64,000 nucleotides of DNA from Piromyces finnis (GCA_002104945.1 MCFH01000002.1:186001-250000); one strand, 5' to 3'; shown: positions 49,263 through 62,987, counted from the first letter of the stretch. Notes: generated from the sequence alone by a model not told the origin. Numbers and translations are program-made.

Positions 49263-50243
49263 TTTTAAAAATTAAGAATATTTAATATTAATATTGCTTA
49301 TGTTTTTACATTAAATAAAGCAGATAAAGAGAATATAGAGAAAAAGAGGGACAGTATTAGTATAAAAAATCAAAATCCTTCTAATCAAGATCAAGAAATA
49401 CAAAACAAATCTAATGATGATAGTGAAAAAAATGAATATGAAAAGAGCAGTGATAGTAATGATAATGAAGATGAATATGAAGATAATAGTGGTAGTGATA
49501 GTGATAGCAATAGTGATGATGATAATGAATATGAAAAAAGTAATTTATATCGACAGCGTATGCATAAAAGGCATAATTCAAGATTTAATTCATTTATAAA
49601 AAATGAAAATTTTTCCAAAAATTTCAGTTATTTGTCAAGTTGTTTTATTTTATCCGATCGTTATGGATCCTATGTTATTCCAACATTCTTGGCATCTATT
49701 ATAGTTGCAGATAAATTATTATATGATGCTACTTATACCAATTCGAATTGGTCTGATTTTACTGAAGGACGTTATACTTTGGAAGATATTAATGAATTAG
49801 AAAGGCGCTTTCTCTCAATTGTAAATATGTTTTATGATTATAAAGACCTTTAAATATTTTTATTAAAAAGCATTAAGATAAAATAATGATGTTTGTTATT
49901 GAACTTGAATATTTCATATACTAATTTTATTTAATTAATATCATTATAGATGAATTTTCAATTATTTATTTCCCAAAAAAAATTTGATGAATTTTTGTCA
50001 TACTTAGATTTCATTTTATGCTTACAGAAAATTAGAGCTTGGGGATCTATACCGTTTGCATTATCTTATTCAGATATTTATACCTTAACTAAAAAAATAG
50101 ACTCAAAATATTTTGATGCTTATCCTAACAACAAAAATAATACATATGAAATACTAAAAAATGTTTTCAAATTAATACTATGTATTTTATGTATTTACAT
50201 AATACTTTTGTTTTTGTATATATTTCAAAAACATCATAATTAA
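48083..50243 (+). CDS. Pcl/Pho80-like cyclin with split cyclin box and C-terminal membrane anchor
   Basis: Exons: 48083-48178, 48338-49193, 49324-49820, 49950-50243; 1743 nt, 580 residues. The N-terminus is basic (MGRKGGKKYRREIRKEQ). The first cyclin-box helices are at ~170-200 (FYFIRKIIKKTQLSLTTFIV and SLFFIYSYKHM). They are separated by about 230 residues of Lys-rich then Asp/Glu/Ser-rich low-complexity sequence from the second half at ~420-520 (CFILSDRYGSYVIPTFLASI, ADKLLYDATYTNSNWSDFT, LEDINELERRFLSI, MNFQLFISQKKFDEFLSYL). This half is typical of Pho80/Pcl cyclins and of CNPPD1. The end has one hydrophobic segment of ~19 residues (LILCILCIYIILLFLYIF) followed by QKHHN, a tail-anchor layout. 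A Pho85-type CDK partner is expected but not seen here. The frame is kept through all joins. Confidence 0.75.
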
Positions 50244-50839
50244 AAGTCAAATATATATATATATAAATATAAAAAGTTAATATAACATTACAATATTAAT
50301 TTTTAATTTTTGATAAATTTGTTATTTTGTTATATAATGTATATATGAACCTTATTCTATCTAAAAAAAAATAACAATAAAAATAAAATATACAAATAAT
50401 ACAAACAACAATTATAGGAATATTTAATTATTCATGTATAAATTATTATAATTTTATAATTATATTATTATTATTATTATTATTATTATAATTTTATTTT
50501 TATTAGTATCCTTATTATTATATTATTAATAAAAAGTGTTATATATAAAGAGTAGTTATTAATTGTTATTTTAAATAAGAATGATTAAAGAAAATATAAA
50601 AATAAAATAAAATAAAATATTAAATCATTAAAAATAATATATATTTAAAATAAAAGAAATTAACAAAAATTTTTTTTTAAAAAAAATATTAACATTTAGT
50701 ATGTCTAATAATACTTCTTTTAATAATTTTTTTTTTTTTTTTTTTTTTTTTTTTCTGTTATATTTTTTTTGATGTTATGACTTTTGGGTGTTATATTTTT
50801 TGTATCTTATTTTATCTTGTTTCTATTTATTATTAGAAA
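50244..50839. other. Convergent 3' intergenic region
   Basis: About 600 nt between the stop codons of the cyclin-like (+) and phosphodiesterase (-) genes. It contains a T run at about 50729-50754 and an ATT microsatellite near 50463-50490. No gene is seen. Confidence 0.55.
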
Positions 50840-52388
50840 TTATGAATCTTCATTAAAAACGTCAAAATCTTTTTCTGAAAGTTTTAACTTTTTACTATCT
50901 TCAAGTTTACCTAATCTCTTTTTGTTATAATTAAGATTTTGCATGAACACTTTGTCTTGTAAATAAGTATCAATTACAACAATTATTGGTTCACAAATGA
51001 ATTTTATAAAGTTTATTTGACCAAGAGGTGTATTTTCATTATTTCTATCCATATTTGATGAAACAGCAATACCACGTTCTCTTTCATGATCACCTTGTCT
51101 ATAGAATTCTGTCATAACTCTTTCAATCCAATAAGTATATAATGGCCAAGTCTTTGATGGATTTGATATATCAGCAAACTATATTATATTATATAATATT
51201 ATATAAAAAAATTTAATTAATTGTTATGATAAAATAAAAATATATCTGTATATGATATTATAATTTATATTTGAATAAAAACTAATCTTCGATCCTTACC
51301 TTGATGATAATTTTCAAAATTAGCTCTTTAATTTCGTCATCATTAACATTCAAATTTTCATTATTTAATACCTATTTATTTATTGTGTATATATTAGTTT
51401 TGTTTATATATAATTATACTATTAAAGTCTTTTTTTTTTTTTTTTTAATACAATTTTTAAAAATTGTATATAATATTGATTTACCTTTTCTTTAAACGAT
51501 GTCAAAAGTTGATTATGTTGTGAAAGATCTGTAGCTAATACAAGTTCGATAATTAATTTTCTAATTTTTAGGAAATCTTTTTTCTCAAAGTTCTTTAAGA
51601 AATTATTTTCTGGCTTTAATAAAAGTTCCCAAGCTTTAGCTAAATGATGGTTTTCTAATACACGTTGATCATTATATAAAACAGCCATTTCATCTTGTAT
51701 ATTAATTAAATACTATTTAATTGATATAAATGTTAATATAAGATTAAAACTAAATATATTCAAAATTTTTAAGAAAAAAAGATATTTACGATGTTGCTGT
51801 AACCAGGGTGATCATAATCTAAAAGATATTAATTTATATATATTAAAATAATTTTTATTAAGTAAAAGCTATACTATATAATTACATAAATTAAATATTA
51901 ATATATCTATATTAACCATGAATAATAGCAGCAATATAACAACACATAATATCAATTGTATTGCACATCGACATAATTCTTGGATTTTTTAAAAGATAAC
52001 TCATTGCATGTAAAACATCTGTAGCATGAACTTTATTATGGAATGGTAAGTCATGATAACCTTTTTCAATTAATCCTATAAATCTGTTAAATTCTTTTTG
52101 AGGAATATTTAATTGATTAAACAAATTTTCTTTCTCAAAGATAAATCTAGTTAAGTAATATAATGAGTTATTAACATTCTTTGCATATTCGAAAATATCC
52201 CAGTCCCAACTTTCTATGTTGCTGAATAATTTATTTAAAATTTCAGAATCAACAACACTAATCTTTGGTGCATCGTATTGATCCTTAAATTCATTACCAT
52301 CAATAACAGCAGTATTTTCAATAGAATACTTTTCAACCATATTTTTAGATTTCTTTTAATTATTTTAATTTGATATATAAATATTATT

Positions 52389-52426
<38 letters not shown>

Positions 52427-53763
52427 TTATATTATATTATATTATATACCTTTTCAGTTATAGCATTTGTATCTTTCATAAGCTTTTCTAATAAAGATGC
52501 TTGGAATTTGTCTAATAACATTAAGTCTTGTTGTTCTATTTGTGGTGTTTCCATTACTACTCTACAAATATATAAAGCCTTTTCAGCTGGTGTATTACAT
52601 TGCTCATAATCTTTTTTAATATTTGTATTTATAATTAATTTATTAGAACTTTCTTCCCCTTTACGGAAATCTAAAAATATCCATTTATAAATATATATAT
52701 TGAATAAATAAATTTAATATAAACTTCTTTATAATAATATAATATACCTAGTTTTATTGCGAGTTGTACAAAAGTTATAATAATCTATAATTATATATAT
52801 ATAAATATTATATTAATTTTTTTTATCTCATTTTATAATTATCTATTTAAAAAACATACCAAATAAATTGGAAAGAAATATAAAGAATCTGAATATATTA
52901 AAAACAAACTATTTTTTGAGAATATCCTTTCATTATATACAATTATATATAATATTAATGAAATAAGATTTTCAATTGGAATAATATACATAGCATTATG
53001 GAATGTGTAAATCTGAATTATAAAGTAAGATAGAACTGAAATCCATGATATTTCGTTACTACTGAAAACTAATTTATCACGTAATACAATAAATAATAAT
53101 AAAAGAAATTCTGAACCAAAAGTCCATGGAAATATTTTAGTCATAAATAATGGTTTATATGAAAACCATAATGTTATTCCAAATGGTACAATTGCCAAAA
53201 ATACAAACAATAATATATCTAAACATGTATTATATTTATATAAAGAGCTATTTATTTCTATAAGTTGAATAGGTGCAGCCAAGAATATCAAAAAATAAAA
53301 ACAATATTTTATTAATTCTCTTTGTCTCCATGTGCATTCTTCTAATATTGTATTACTTTTTTATTTATGGTATAAATAATTTTTAAAATAATCATTATTA
53401 TTACAATATAAATATATAAAATTTATGTTAAATATGTAATTTAATGTTAATATTTGTTGTTTGTATTTTATTTCAATGTAATCCACATTTCCATATTTGT
53501 AAATTGTTTTATATCAATTTTTGTTTAAAAATTTTTTTATATATTATAAATTATAAAAAAAAAATAAATTAATATAATCTCGAGGAAATATTAAATTTTT
53601 CTGATAATACATATAAAAGAAGCAAATTTTACATATTTAAAACTTTAATAATTTCTTACCATTTTATATCATTGTTTTTCAATTGACTCATAATTTTATC
53701 TTTAAAATTTTTACTATTCAACCGAGATTTCGATTGTGGTAAATTTATTACAACATCACCCAT
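50840..53763 (-). CDS. Class I cyclic-nucleotide phosphodiesterase with N-terminal multi-spanning membrane domain
   Basis: Hydrolyses cAMP and/or cGMP. Exons 5' to 3': 53763-53660, 53355-52860, 52784-52748, 52670-52450, 52352-51917, 51818-51790, 51712-51485, 51371-51300, 51178-50840; 1962 nt, 653 residues. Residues ~45-220 hold about six hydrophobic segments (YCFYFLIFLAAPIQLI, ILLFVFLAIVPFGITLWF, FLLLLFIVL, NLISLILYIIVYN, LYFFPIYLV, IIITFVQLAIKL). The catalytic domain at ~310-620 shows HNKVHATDVLHAM, AAIIHDYDHPGYSN, LATDLSQHNQLL, FADISNPSKTW, YRQGDHERERG and the invariant Gln of GQINFIKF. The metal ligands His, His, Asp and Asp are thus all present. HDYDHPG is split by the intron between exons 5 and 6. 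Substrate preference cannot be read from sequence. The layout suggests a plasma- or endomembrane-bound enzyme. Confidence 0.92.
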
Positions 53764-55847
53764 TGTATTTTTGTATATTTTATTATTTTCTATAAGAACT
53801 CTCTTATTTTAATGATTGATTTTATTTTTATTTTTATTTTTTATTTTTACTATTATTAATAATTTGTTTGTTTTATTGTTTTAGTTAATTTAATACTCTA
53901 TTTTTATTAATGATATTGATAAAAACCGAGTAATTATATAATTTATTCCGTTTAATAAATCAAAAATGTGTTTTTTTTATATAAATTATTTTAACATAGA
54001 TATATTAGATATATATTTATTAATAATATTCAATATGAACTTTTATGTTATTAATTCTTTTTCTCTTTTTTTCTTTCTTTCTTTTTTTCTTTTTCTTTTT
54101 TTTTTTTTTTTTTTTTTTTGGAACTTCTATCCAATATTTTCATAAGAATATTGAAATAGAGAAATCAGGATATTATGAAAAAAAAAAAGAAAAAAAACCC
54201 TCCTTTATGTAATAATTAACATTCGTCTTTGTTTGATTTATACTATTTTCACCTTTCTTAATATTCTAATATTATTGTTACTGTTGTAATGAAACTAAGA
54301 TTAATATTTTTTTTTTATTTGCAATTTATTTTTTCTTAATTATTTACAATTCTGTTGTTTTGAAAATTAATAATATTTTTTAAAAAAATTTAATAGTAAA
54401 ATATTTTTTGAAATAATAAAAAAAAAGAAAAGTAAAAATAATAATAATATTATTACTAAATATTAATATAAAAATGAACTAAAATAATAAAAATAAAATC
54501 GAGAATGTTATTTAATAATAATTAATAAATCTTAATTTTCTACATTACTTTTTATAATTATGAATTTTATATATTAACATATTAAATAGTAAATATATAT
54601 ATATTTCTCGGTTTATATTAGAAAATATACATTATTATGTTTTTATCACACATAGTATTTTTAAATTTATTATTATATTAACTTATATAATTTATATAGG
54701 AAAGCACTTATCTATTTTCATATAAAGTTTAAAAAATAAAAATGTTTTTTTATAATATATATATTTTTTATTTTTGGAATATTTTTAAATTTTTATCATA
54801 TATATAGAATATTTTTAAAAGTTTCTCTTTATAATACTAATTTTAACAATTATTATTAAATAATTAGATTTTAATTCATTTTTTATAATAGCTTTAAATA
54901 TTAAATAAAATACATTAGAATTTAAAAATATTAAAGTTATTTTTAATATTTTTCTATTTTTTAAAAATAACTTTAATTATAATAAGGAATTATTTAATTA
55001 TCTTTTTTTTCAATAATAACTAGAGTTCTTTTATTGCTAATAATTGTAATAAAATTACAGAAATCTTAAATTATAAAAATATAGGCATATTAACATTAAA
55101 TAATGAATTATGATATATATAATAAATAGTTAAAACTTATTTTTCATATAAAAATATTAGGAATTTCCTAATAATGATTTTTTATCAAGTTTAAAAATGT
55201 AAATATTTGATACTAAAGAATTATAAAATAATATTATGTAAACAACATGATAAAGGAAATATAGGGTTTTAATGATTCTTTTTTTAATATTCATTAGAAA
55301 AATTATTGCAATAATAATATATATAAGATATAAAAATTAATAAAAATTATAAAAGAAAAAAAAGTGTTAATTATTTTTTTTTATTATGGAAATATATTTG
55401 TTTTGCTTCATTATATTTTATATTTAATAAATTATAGATAAAAAATAAACTTATACACAATGTAAAATGTATTATATAATTATTTATATAGTTTCTCTCT
55501 TTTTTTATAGATAAAAAATATATATTAAATATATAATTTTTTATTTTAAACATTAAAAATTACAAGTTATTAAAATTTTAATAAAATATTATTTTTTAAT
55601 CTAATTTATTAATTTAATCTATTTTTTTTATTGGTTAAAAATTAATTTCTTTTTCCTTTTTTTTTTTTTTTTTTTTTTTTTAGTTTTATTTTTATTTTTA
55701 TTTTTTTTTTTTATAAAAATAATATTTTTTTATAGAGTTAAAATAATGAATCAAAATAAATTTTTAGTAATTATAATATGTTTCTTTTTATAATAGCATT
55801 AATATTTACATATATATTAATAGTATTGACAATATTTCTAACAAGAA
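53764..55847. other. Divergent intergenic region, phosphodiesterase / peptidyl-tRNA hydrolase
   Basis: 2.1 kb, A/T-rich, with pyrimidine tracts (54055-54120) and long T runs (about 55657-55681). The right end should contain the 5' UTR, and perhaps the first exon, of the peptidyl-tRNA hydrolase gene. Two short ATG frames (55747 and 55779) do not splice in phase to the catalytic domain by any GT/AG pair I could find. Confidence 0.45.
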
Positions 55848-57058
55848 TACTATGCTTATTATTTAAATAAATATGGTAAAAAGATTGTAGGTCTTGGCAA
55901 TCCTGAAAAAAAATTAGAATTTACAAGACATAATGTTGGAAAATATGTATGTTTATATATATATATAATATTAGTTTTATAATTTTTTTTTATTCATTTT
56001 AAATGTAAAACTAAGATAAATTATTGAATAAAAGCTTGTAAATCGTATAGCCGAGGAATATGGTGGGACTGATTGGAAAACTAAAAATTCATATGGAGGT
56101 TCAATAAGTTTATTAAATTATACAGTAAAAGAAATGGAAAATCAAAAAATTAAAAAAAATAAGAAAAAAGAAAAATCTAATGAAAAGACCCAAAGTAAAA
56201 ATATAAACGATAATTCAAATAGTTTAAATTTAATTAATGAAAAAAACCAAATTAGTACAGATATAGAAAAAGAAGATAAAATTGATAAATCACTAAAAGA
56301 AAATAATGATAAAAAAAAGCAGAAAAAAGAAATTACTTTCCAACTATATTTTTTAAAACCAAAATATTATATAAATGAATCTGGAAAAGGTGTATTAAAA
56401 GCAGGTAGATACCAATTCAAGTATATAAAATTAATAATATATATATTTTTTTGTAATGTAAAATTAAACATTAATATCTCAAATATTTAGTTAAAAAATT
56501 CGACATTCCAAGTGAAAATATAATAGTATTACATGATAATCTTGATAAAAAGCTAGGGCATATTCAATTAAAGGAGAGTGGAAGTGCAAAGTATGTTATT
56601 TTAATTATTTATATTTATAATTTAAATATTAAAATTTAATGCAAAAATCTAAAAAATATTATTAAATAATATTAAAGTGGCCATAATGGAATAAGATCAA
56701 TGATAGAATATTTAGAAACTGATGTAACTATTTAAAATTATATTTTTAATATTATTAGTATACAATATTATTGTATTTTATTAATATTATATTATGAAAC
56801 TTTTTAATAACTAAATAGAAATTTTATAGAATAAAAATTGGTATTGACAGACCTCCTAAAACTGAACAAAATAAGTCTATATATTTCAATCTAGTGGGTG
56901 ATTATGTTTTAGAACCATTCAAGGAAAACGAATTTGAAATGATAAATAATGAAATATATAATAGAATACTGGATATATTAAAGGATTTAGCCAATAAGAA
57001 ATTTAACCAAATATGCAATGATTTAAAGGAATCATCAGATCAAAATACTAATTCATAA
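55848..57058 (+). CDS. PTH1: Peptidyl-tRNA hydrolase (Pth1 type), start unresolved
   Basis: Cleaves peptidyl-tRNA released from stalled ribosomes; the bacterial type is usually mitochondrial or cytosolic in fungi. Exons: ~55848-55946, 56035-56404, 56491-56590, 56678-56723, 56819-57058. Motifs in order: KKIVGLGNPEKK, FTRHNVGKY with the catalytic His, FLKPKYYINESGKGVLKAVK, IIVLHDNLDKKLG with the conserved Asp, SANGHNGIRSMI, FYRIKIGIDRPP and DYVLEPF. A Lys/Glu/Asn-rich insert of ~75 residues sits between the YGGS and FLKP blocks, where the usual protein has only a short loop. No in-frame ATG precedes IVGLGNP. Either an upstream exon ends at ~55845 (ACAAG), or one A is missing from the run at 55878-55882: ATG GTA at 55873 would then read MVKKIVGLGNP. 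Confidence 0.85.
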
Positions 57059-57568
57059 ATTAATACCGGCGTATTATTATTATCTATTAAAGAACAAACT
57101 ATCTTAATAATTTTTGTAATAATTCAATATACAATAAAAATTTATTGTTTCTACAGTCTCTACTATTAGTATTATTGGAAAAATAAAAATTTTATTATTT
57201 GAAAAGATAAGACAAATTCATTAAGTTTTTTTAAATTTTAATAATTTATTTATTTATTTATCTATTTATTTATTTATTTATTTGTTTATCTATTTATATA
57301 TTATTTATTTATTTATATATTTATTTATTTATTATAGCTTGTTTTAATAACAATAATAAATATTTGAGAAAATTTCTTATAAAATGTTGAATAGTTGAAA
57401 ATTTAAATATTTTAATATTCTTTTACTTGTCATTTTTTTGATATTTTTCATATATATTAATTTTTTTTAAAAAATTAAAGTTAAATCATGATAATAATAA
57501 CTATGTATCCAATTATAAGAATAATATGGAACATTAATTTTAATTTTATTAAAGTTATATATAAATTG

Positions 57569-57600
<32 letters not shown>

Positions 57601-57819
57601 ATAATATCAATATATATATATATAAAATTAATAAAAGAGTTATTCATTATTTTTTTTTAAAAAATAAAAAATAAAAAAAAAAAAAAAAAAAAAAAGCAAT
57701 AATAACAATCGTTTATCATTAATATTCTATTATTAAGGTGTTATTAAATAAATAATCGTTATAATTAATATAAAAAAAAAATAAGTTTCTAATTCTTTAT
57801 TCTTAATTATAATATTAAC

Positions 57820-57852
<33 letters not shown>

Positions 57853-57997
57853 TCTATATAATCTATAATAGTTATCTACGTTTTGTAGATAATATGATTA
57901 ATTAGTTTAAATTACATCAAATATCTTTTTCCAATATTACTATTATTATTATTATTTATAAAGCGTATATATTTGTAATTGTTTTGAGTAATTTAAA
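57059..57997. other. Intergenic region, peptidyl-tRNA hydrolase / formin
   Basis: 940 nt with TTTA tetranucleotide repeats (about 57241-57335), A runs (about 57570-57598 and 57672-57694) and an AAT microsatellite near 57818-57850. A palindrome-like ATCTACGTTTTGTAGAT at 57873-57889 lies ~110 nt before the formin ATG. No gene is seen. Confidence 0.55.
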
Positions 57998-60900
57998 ATG
58001 AAAAAAAAGAGTATTAGCTTTTCTCCGATGTCTAAATTTCGGAAGTCCCGAATTCAGCTCGACGAAATTCAACATACAAATGATCAAAAATTAGGCCAAA
58101 TTTTAGATCCAATGCCATCACCTGAAGAAATAAATAAACAATTTGAAAAAGTTTTGGTAAAATAAAATAACGAATTTTAGATATTTTTTTGATAATTGTG
58201 TACAATTACAAATAGATTATTTATTATTATGTATATAAAATAATGATTATTTTATTATATATATTAGCAAGAATTAGCTTTACCTCAGGAAAAAATTGAA
58301 GCATTAAATCGACTTCCAGAAAATAAAAAGTGGCTCATGTTGCAACAACAAATGTTACAACATCAAATGGTACTTTTCCTATAGATTTATTAAAAAATAA
58401 AATATGTAATTAATTACTAAACATTAATTTTCCTAATAAATTAAAAATTCTTTCTTTTTTTTTTTTTTTTTTTTTATAAAAAAAATATTATATAAAAAAG
58501 ACCAGTAATGAAAGTCTAAAAGGAAATTCAGATAAACCTGTAGATTATATTAATGCTATAAAATTATATATAGAAAATGATGAAGAAGAAGCACCAATTA
58601 ATACTATACAAAATTTAGAAGTATCATTAAGAACAGAACCTATTAGGTAATATTATTCAAACCAAGAATTATTAATGGAATAATATAATAATTACACATT
58701 ATTATATAATAAATTACTAACAAATTATTGATGTTAAATTAAAAGTTGGGTTAAAGAATTTTTTGCATATGGTGGACTTCAAGCTATTATTGATTTAATG
58801 TTTAAAGTGTGTAAAAAATTAAAGTAAGAAGAAATAAAATTAATAATTTATATTTATTTATATATATATTAATTTTAATTGATTAATTAATTAATTATCC
58901 TTTTGATAAGTCCAAATAATTTAGAAAAAGAGTTAAGACCACATTGTTTAAGGTGTTATAAATCAATTATGAATCATGGTTTGGGTTTAAAAACTGTTTT
59001 AGATCATAAAAATGCAATTAATGTTTTATCTTTATCATTATCATGGCCAGATCATGCAATGCAATCTTTAGTTATTCAATTACTTGCTTCTGTTGCTTTA
59101 GTTGAGCCTGATGGTCATGGTATAGTATTAAGAGCTATGACATATTATCAAAAACAAATGCATGAAGAATTCAGGTTTCAAAAATTAATGACATTATTAC
59201 AATGTGATGGTGATGATAATTATTCTCCAGAAATGTTAGAATGTCAAGTACGTTAATAATACAATTTAAATAATACTATCAAAATAGTAATTAGAATTTC
59301 AATAACATAAAAATTGTTTTATATTTATTATAATAATTAATTAAAATAAAAAAAAAAGGTTTCTTGTTTAGCATTTATTAATTCAATTATATCCAATGCT
59401 GATAATTTGGAACATAGAATAGTACTATTAGAACAATTTATGGATATTGGATTAATCGATACATTTTCAGTAATACTTATAAAATTATTATTTTTTATTT
59501 TTAAAAAAAAAAGCTAGATATTAATGTTTTTTATAATATAACTATTGAATAAATAGATATTAAGACAATATAATAATCCTGATTTAAATATTCAACTAGA
59601 AACCTTAGAATCTATTGCTCAGCAAGATTTCCAAACTCTTTCAGAAGAAAAAGCATTGAAAAATGTTAATTTATTATATCCTTTTATCTTTAGTATATAT
59701 ATTATATATATATATATTTAAACAAATTATACTCATTATTCCTTAATTAATAATTTAATAATATACTGAGTTGGATGAAGCTTTAAATTTTTTAAAAACT
59801 TCCATTAAAGATAGTAATACTGAATTATGGTTTTTAAGAATAGTTCAAAGTTTGTTATTATTACCTCAAGATAGACACAGAAGGTTTTTTTATTTACATC
59901 AAACAATTAAAAATGACATTTAATAATTTGATTCATTTTCTTTAAATAACAAAATTAACAATATTACTATAATAATTTTTTTTATAAAATTTTAATTATT
60001 ATTTAATGATAAAATTATATATTTATTAAAAAGACCAAAATATTGGAATTTAATCTATTCTTTAATAAATGAAGTTATATTGCAAAGATTTAGTATTGAT
60101 CCAGATGTCAGTGTAATTCAAATGGATGTTGATAATATAATTAGTAAGTTAGTTCAACAGGATGAATATGAAAAGGCCATGACATCAGCTCATAATTTGG
60201 AGAAAATAGTGTCGGAATATGAGGTTAAAATTGATGAATATAAACAATATGTTGATCAAGCGAAAGAATTGGAAGGTATTGTAAAATCTAAAGATGAGGA
60301 ACTAAGAAAAACAAGATATGAAATGCGAATGCTTGCTGAAAAGAAAAAAGAGTCTGATGAAAAGATAGTATTATTGGAAGAATATAAATTAAATATGGAA
60401 AAGAAATTAGATAGAATAAAGAATGAAATGTCAACCGAAAAAGGAGATGAAGAAAAAATAAATGAAAAATTCAAAGAATTAGATTCTAAACTCGAAGCAT
60501 TAAATACTAATACCAATTCTTCTTCTACTCCAGGTATTTTAACCTTCATTAAAATATAAATATTATAAAAGGGAAATGATAATATGAAATAAAATTAATA
60601 TATTTCTAACTATTCTATATAAATATAATTATCATAAATATATGACTATTATTTTTAAAAAAATTAATATAGTTGTAAGTATATAGTTTCAAGAGTTATA
60701 ATTTTAATAATTGTGTAATATTTAAAATTATTATAGAAAATATGAAAAAGTATATTTAATTTTTTTATAATATTTATCATTTTAAAATAGATTAAAAGTT
60801 CAGCTCCTCCACCTCCACCTCCTCCAGTAATAAATGCACCACCACCACCACCTCCTCCAGGAATAAAAGGTGTACCTCCTCCTCCTCCTCCACCAATGAC

Positions 60901-62899
60901 TATGGGAGGTGCTCCACCACCACCACCACTTCCAGGAACAGGTGGTTTACCACCACCACCACCACCAATGAACATGGGAGGTGTTTCACCACCACCAAAT
61001 CGTATATATTCATACTTTTTATTTATTTATTTATATTGATTAATTTTTAAAATATTAATATCATACAATTAAAATTTAGCTAATGGAAAGTTGAAAGTTA
61101 CAACTGGAACCAAAATGAAAGCTGTATTATGGACAAAAATTGCACCAACTCAAATATCAAATACATTTTGGAAAACTGTTTATGAAAAACCAGATATTGA
61201 AGATAAAATTAGAGCTGAAATTGATTTAGATGAATTATGTGAAAAATTCCGTTTATCATCACCAAAGCCAAGTAATTCATCACCACAAAAAAATGCAACC
61301 CCACAGGCAAAATCACCATCTCATGTTTCAGTATTAGACTCAAAGAGAAATAACAATATTTGTATGTTAATATTGGTATTAGTTAAATTTAATAATATAA
61401 TTATTGATTTTTTTTTTTAATATAATATAATTTTTCTATTTTATATTATAATTTACAAATACTCCTTAAAAAAATGATAATACCAATAAACTATATCTAG
61501 CTATTATTATTTCAAGATTAAAACTTGATTATAATGAAATTTCAAAATGTCTTATGAATTTAGATAAAGAACATAAATTACCAGATAATATATTGAAGGT
61601 TTGTTTAACCAATTATCCTACACCACAAGAAGCAGAAGCATTATCAAAATATATATTTGCCAGTGATGAAGAAACTAAGGAATTAAATAAAGCTGAAATG
61701 TTTTTGCTTAATGTAAGCTTTAATATATATTTTATTTAATTAAATTAACTCTATTAAAACTTTTTCAAATTTTAGCTATTAAGAATTCCAAAGTGTCATG
61801 AAAGATTAAAAGCCATTCAATATAAAACTCAATTTACAGAAAGAGTTAATGACCTAAAACCTGTATATATATATTAGCTAAATCAATAATAATATTATTA
61901 TATATAATATCATTAAAAAATGTTTTTATTAATTCAAAAAAAAATAGGATATTTTAGTTATTATTAATGCATGTAAAGAACTAAAACATAGTCTCAAATT
62001 ATCCAAAATGTTAGAAGTAAGTTTAAAATAATATATATAATAATATATTATATTGCATAACTTGTAATTTACTCAAATAATATAACATAATTTTAATATT
62101 AAAACTACCAATAGCTTATTCTTTCAATTGGTAATTATATGAATGGCGACTCTTTTAGAGGAGGTGCATTTGGTTTCAATATAGATCTTTTAACTAAAGT
62201 AAATATAATTTATATATAATACTCTAATATAGAAAAATTATATATATATTCCTTTATTAATATTTTTAAATATAATAGTTACAAGATATTAAAAGTTCTG
62301 ATTCAAAATCCACTTTAGTTAATTACTTAGTTAAAACTGTTCAAAAACACTATCCAGAATTAATGAAAATTGGAGATGATTTACAAACTTTAGAAAAAGC
62401 AAAAAGAAGTATATAAATTTATATTTATATATATAAATATAAATAAAACATAAATTTAAATTAATTATTTTATAAATAAAATTAGTATCTATTAAGAATA
62501 TCGATCAAGAAATTGCAGATCTAGAATGTGGTATGATAAATCTTCAAAAAGAATTAAATATTCAAGATGAAAGTGTTGAATACATTCAATATCGCCAAGC
62601 ATTATCTGTAAGTTATATTAAAAAAATTTTTTTTGTTAATGCCTATAATATTAAATGTTTATAATAAATATAATATATGTATTTATAGGAATTTTTACAA
62701 GAAACAGAACCATTATTTGATGAATTAATTGCACTCAGATCAGAAATGAGAGAATCCTTCAAAGGCATTGTTGAATATTTTGGTGAAGATATAAAAGTAG
62801 CAACATCAGAAGTATTTTTTGGTATTTTTTGGACCTTCCTTAAAGAATTGGAGGTAAATTTACTATATTAATAATATTTAAATTATTATATTATTCTTA

Positions 62900-62987
<88 letters not shown>

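Noticed and set aside
55371-55553. 60-codon minus-strand frame upstream of the peptidyl-tRNA hydrolase
   Set aside because: Ile/Asn/Tyr/Lys-rich translation of A/T sequence; no evidence of a gene.
60673-60674. 2-nt exon before formin FH1
   Set aside because: Its borders are good matches, but a 13-nt exon nearby gives a consistent frame with more usual biology. Kept only as an alternative.
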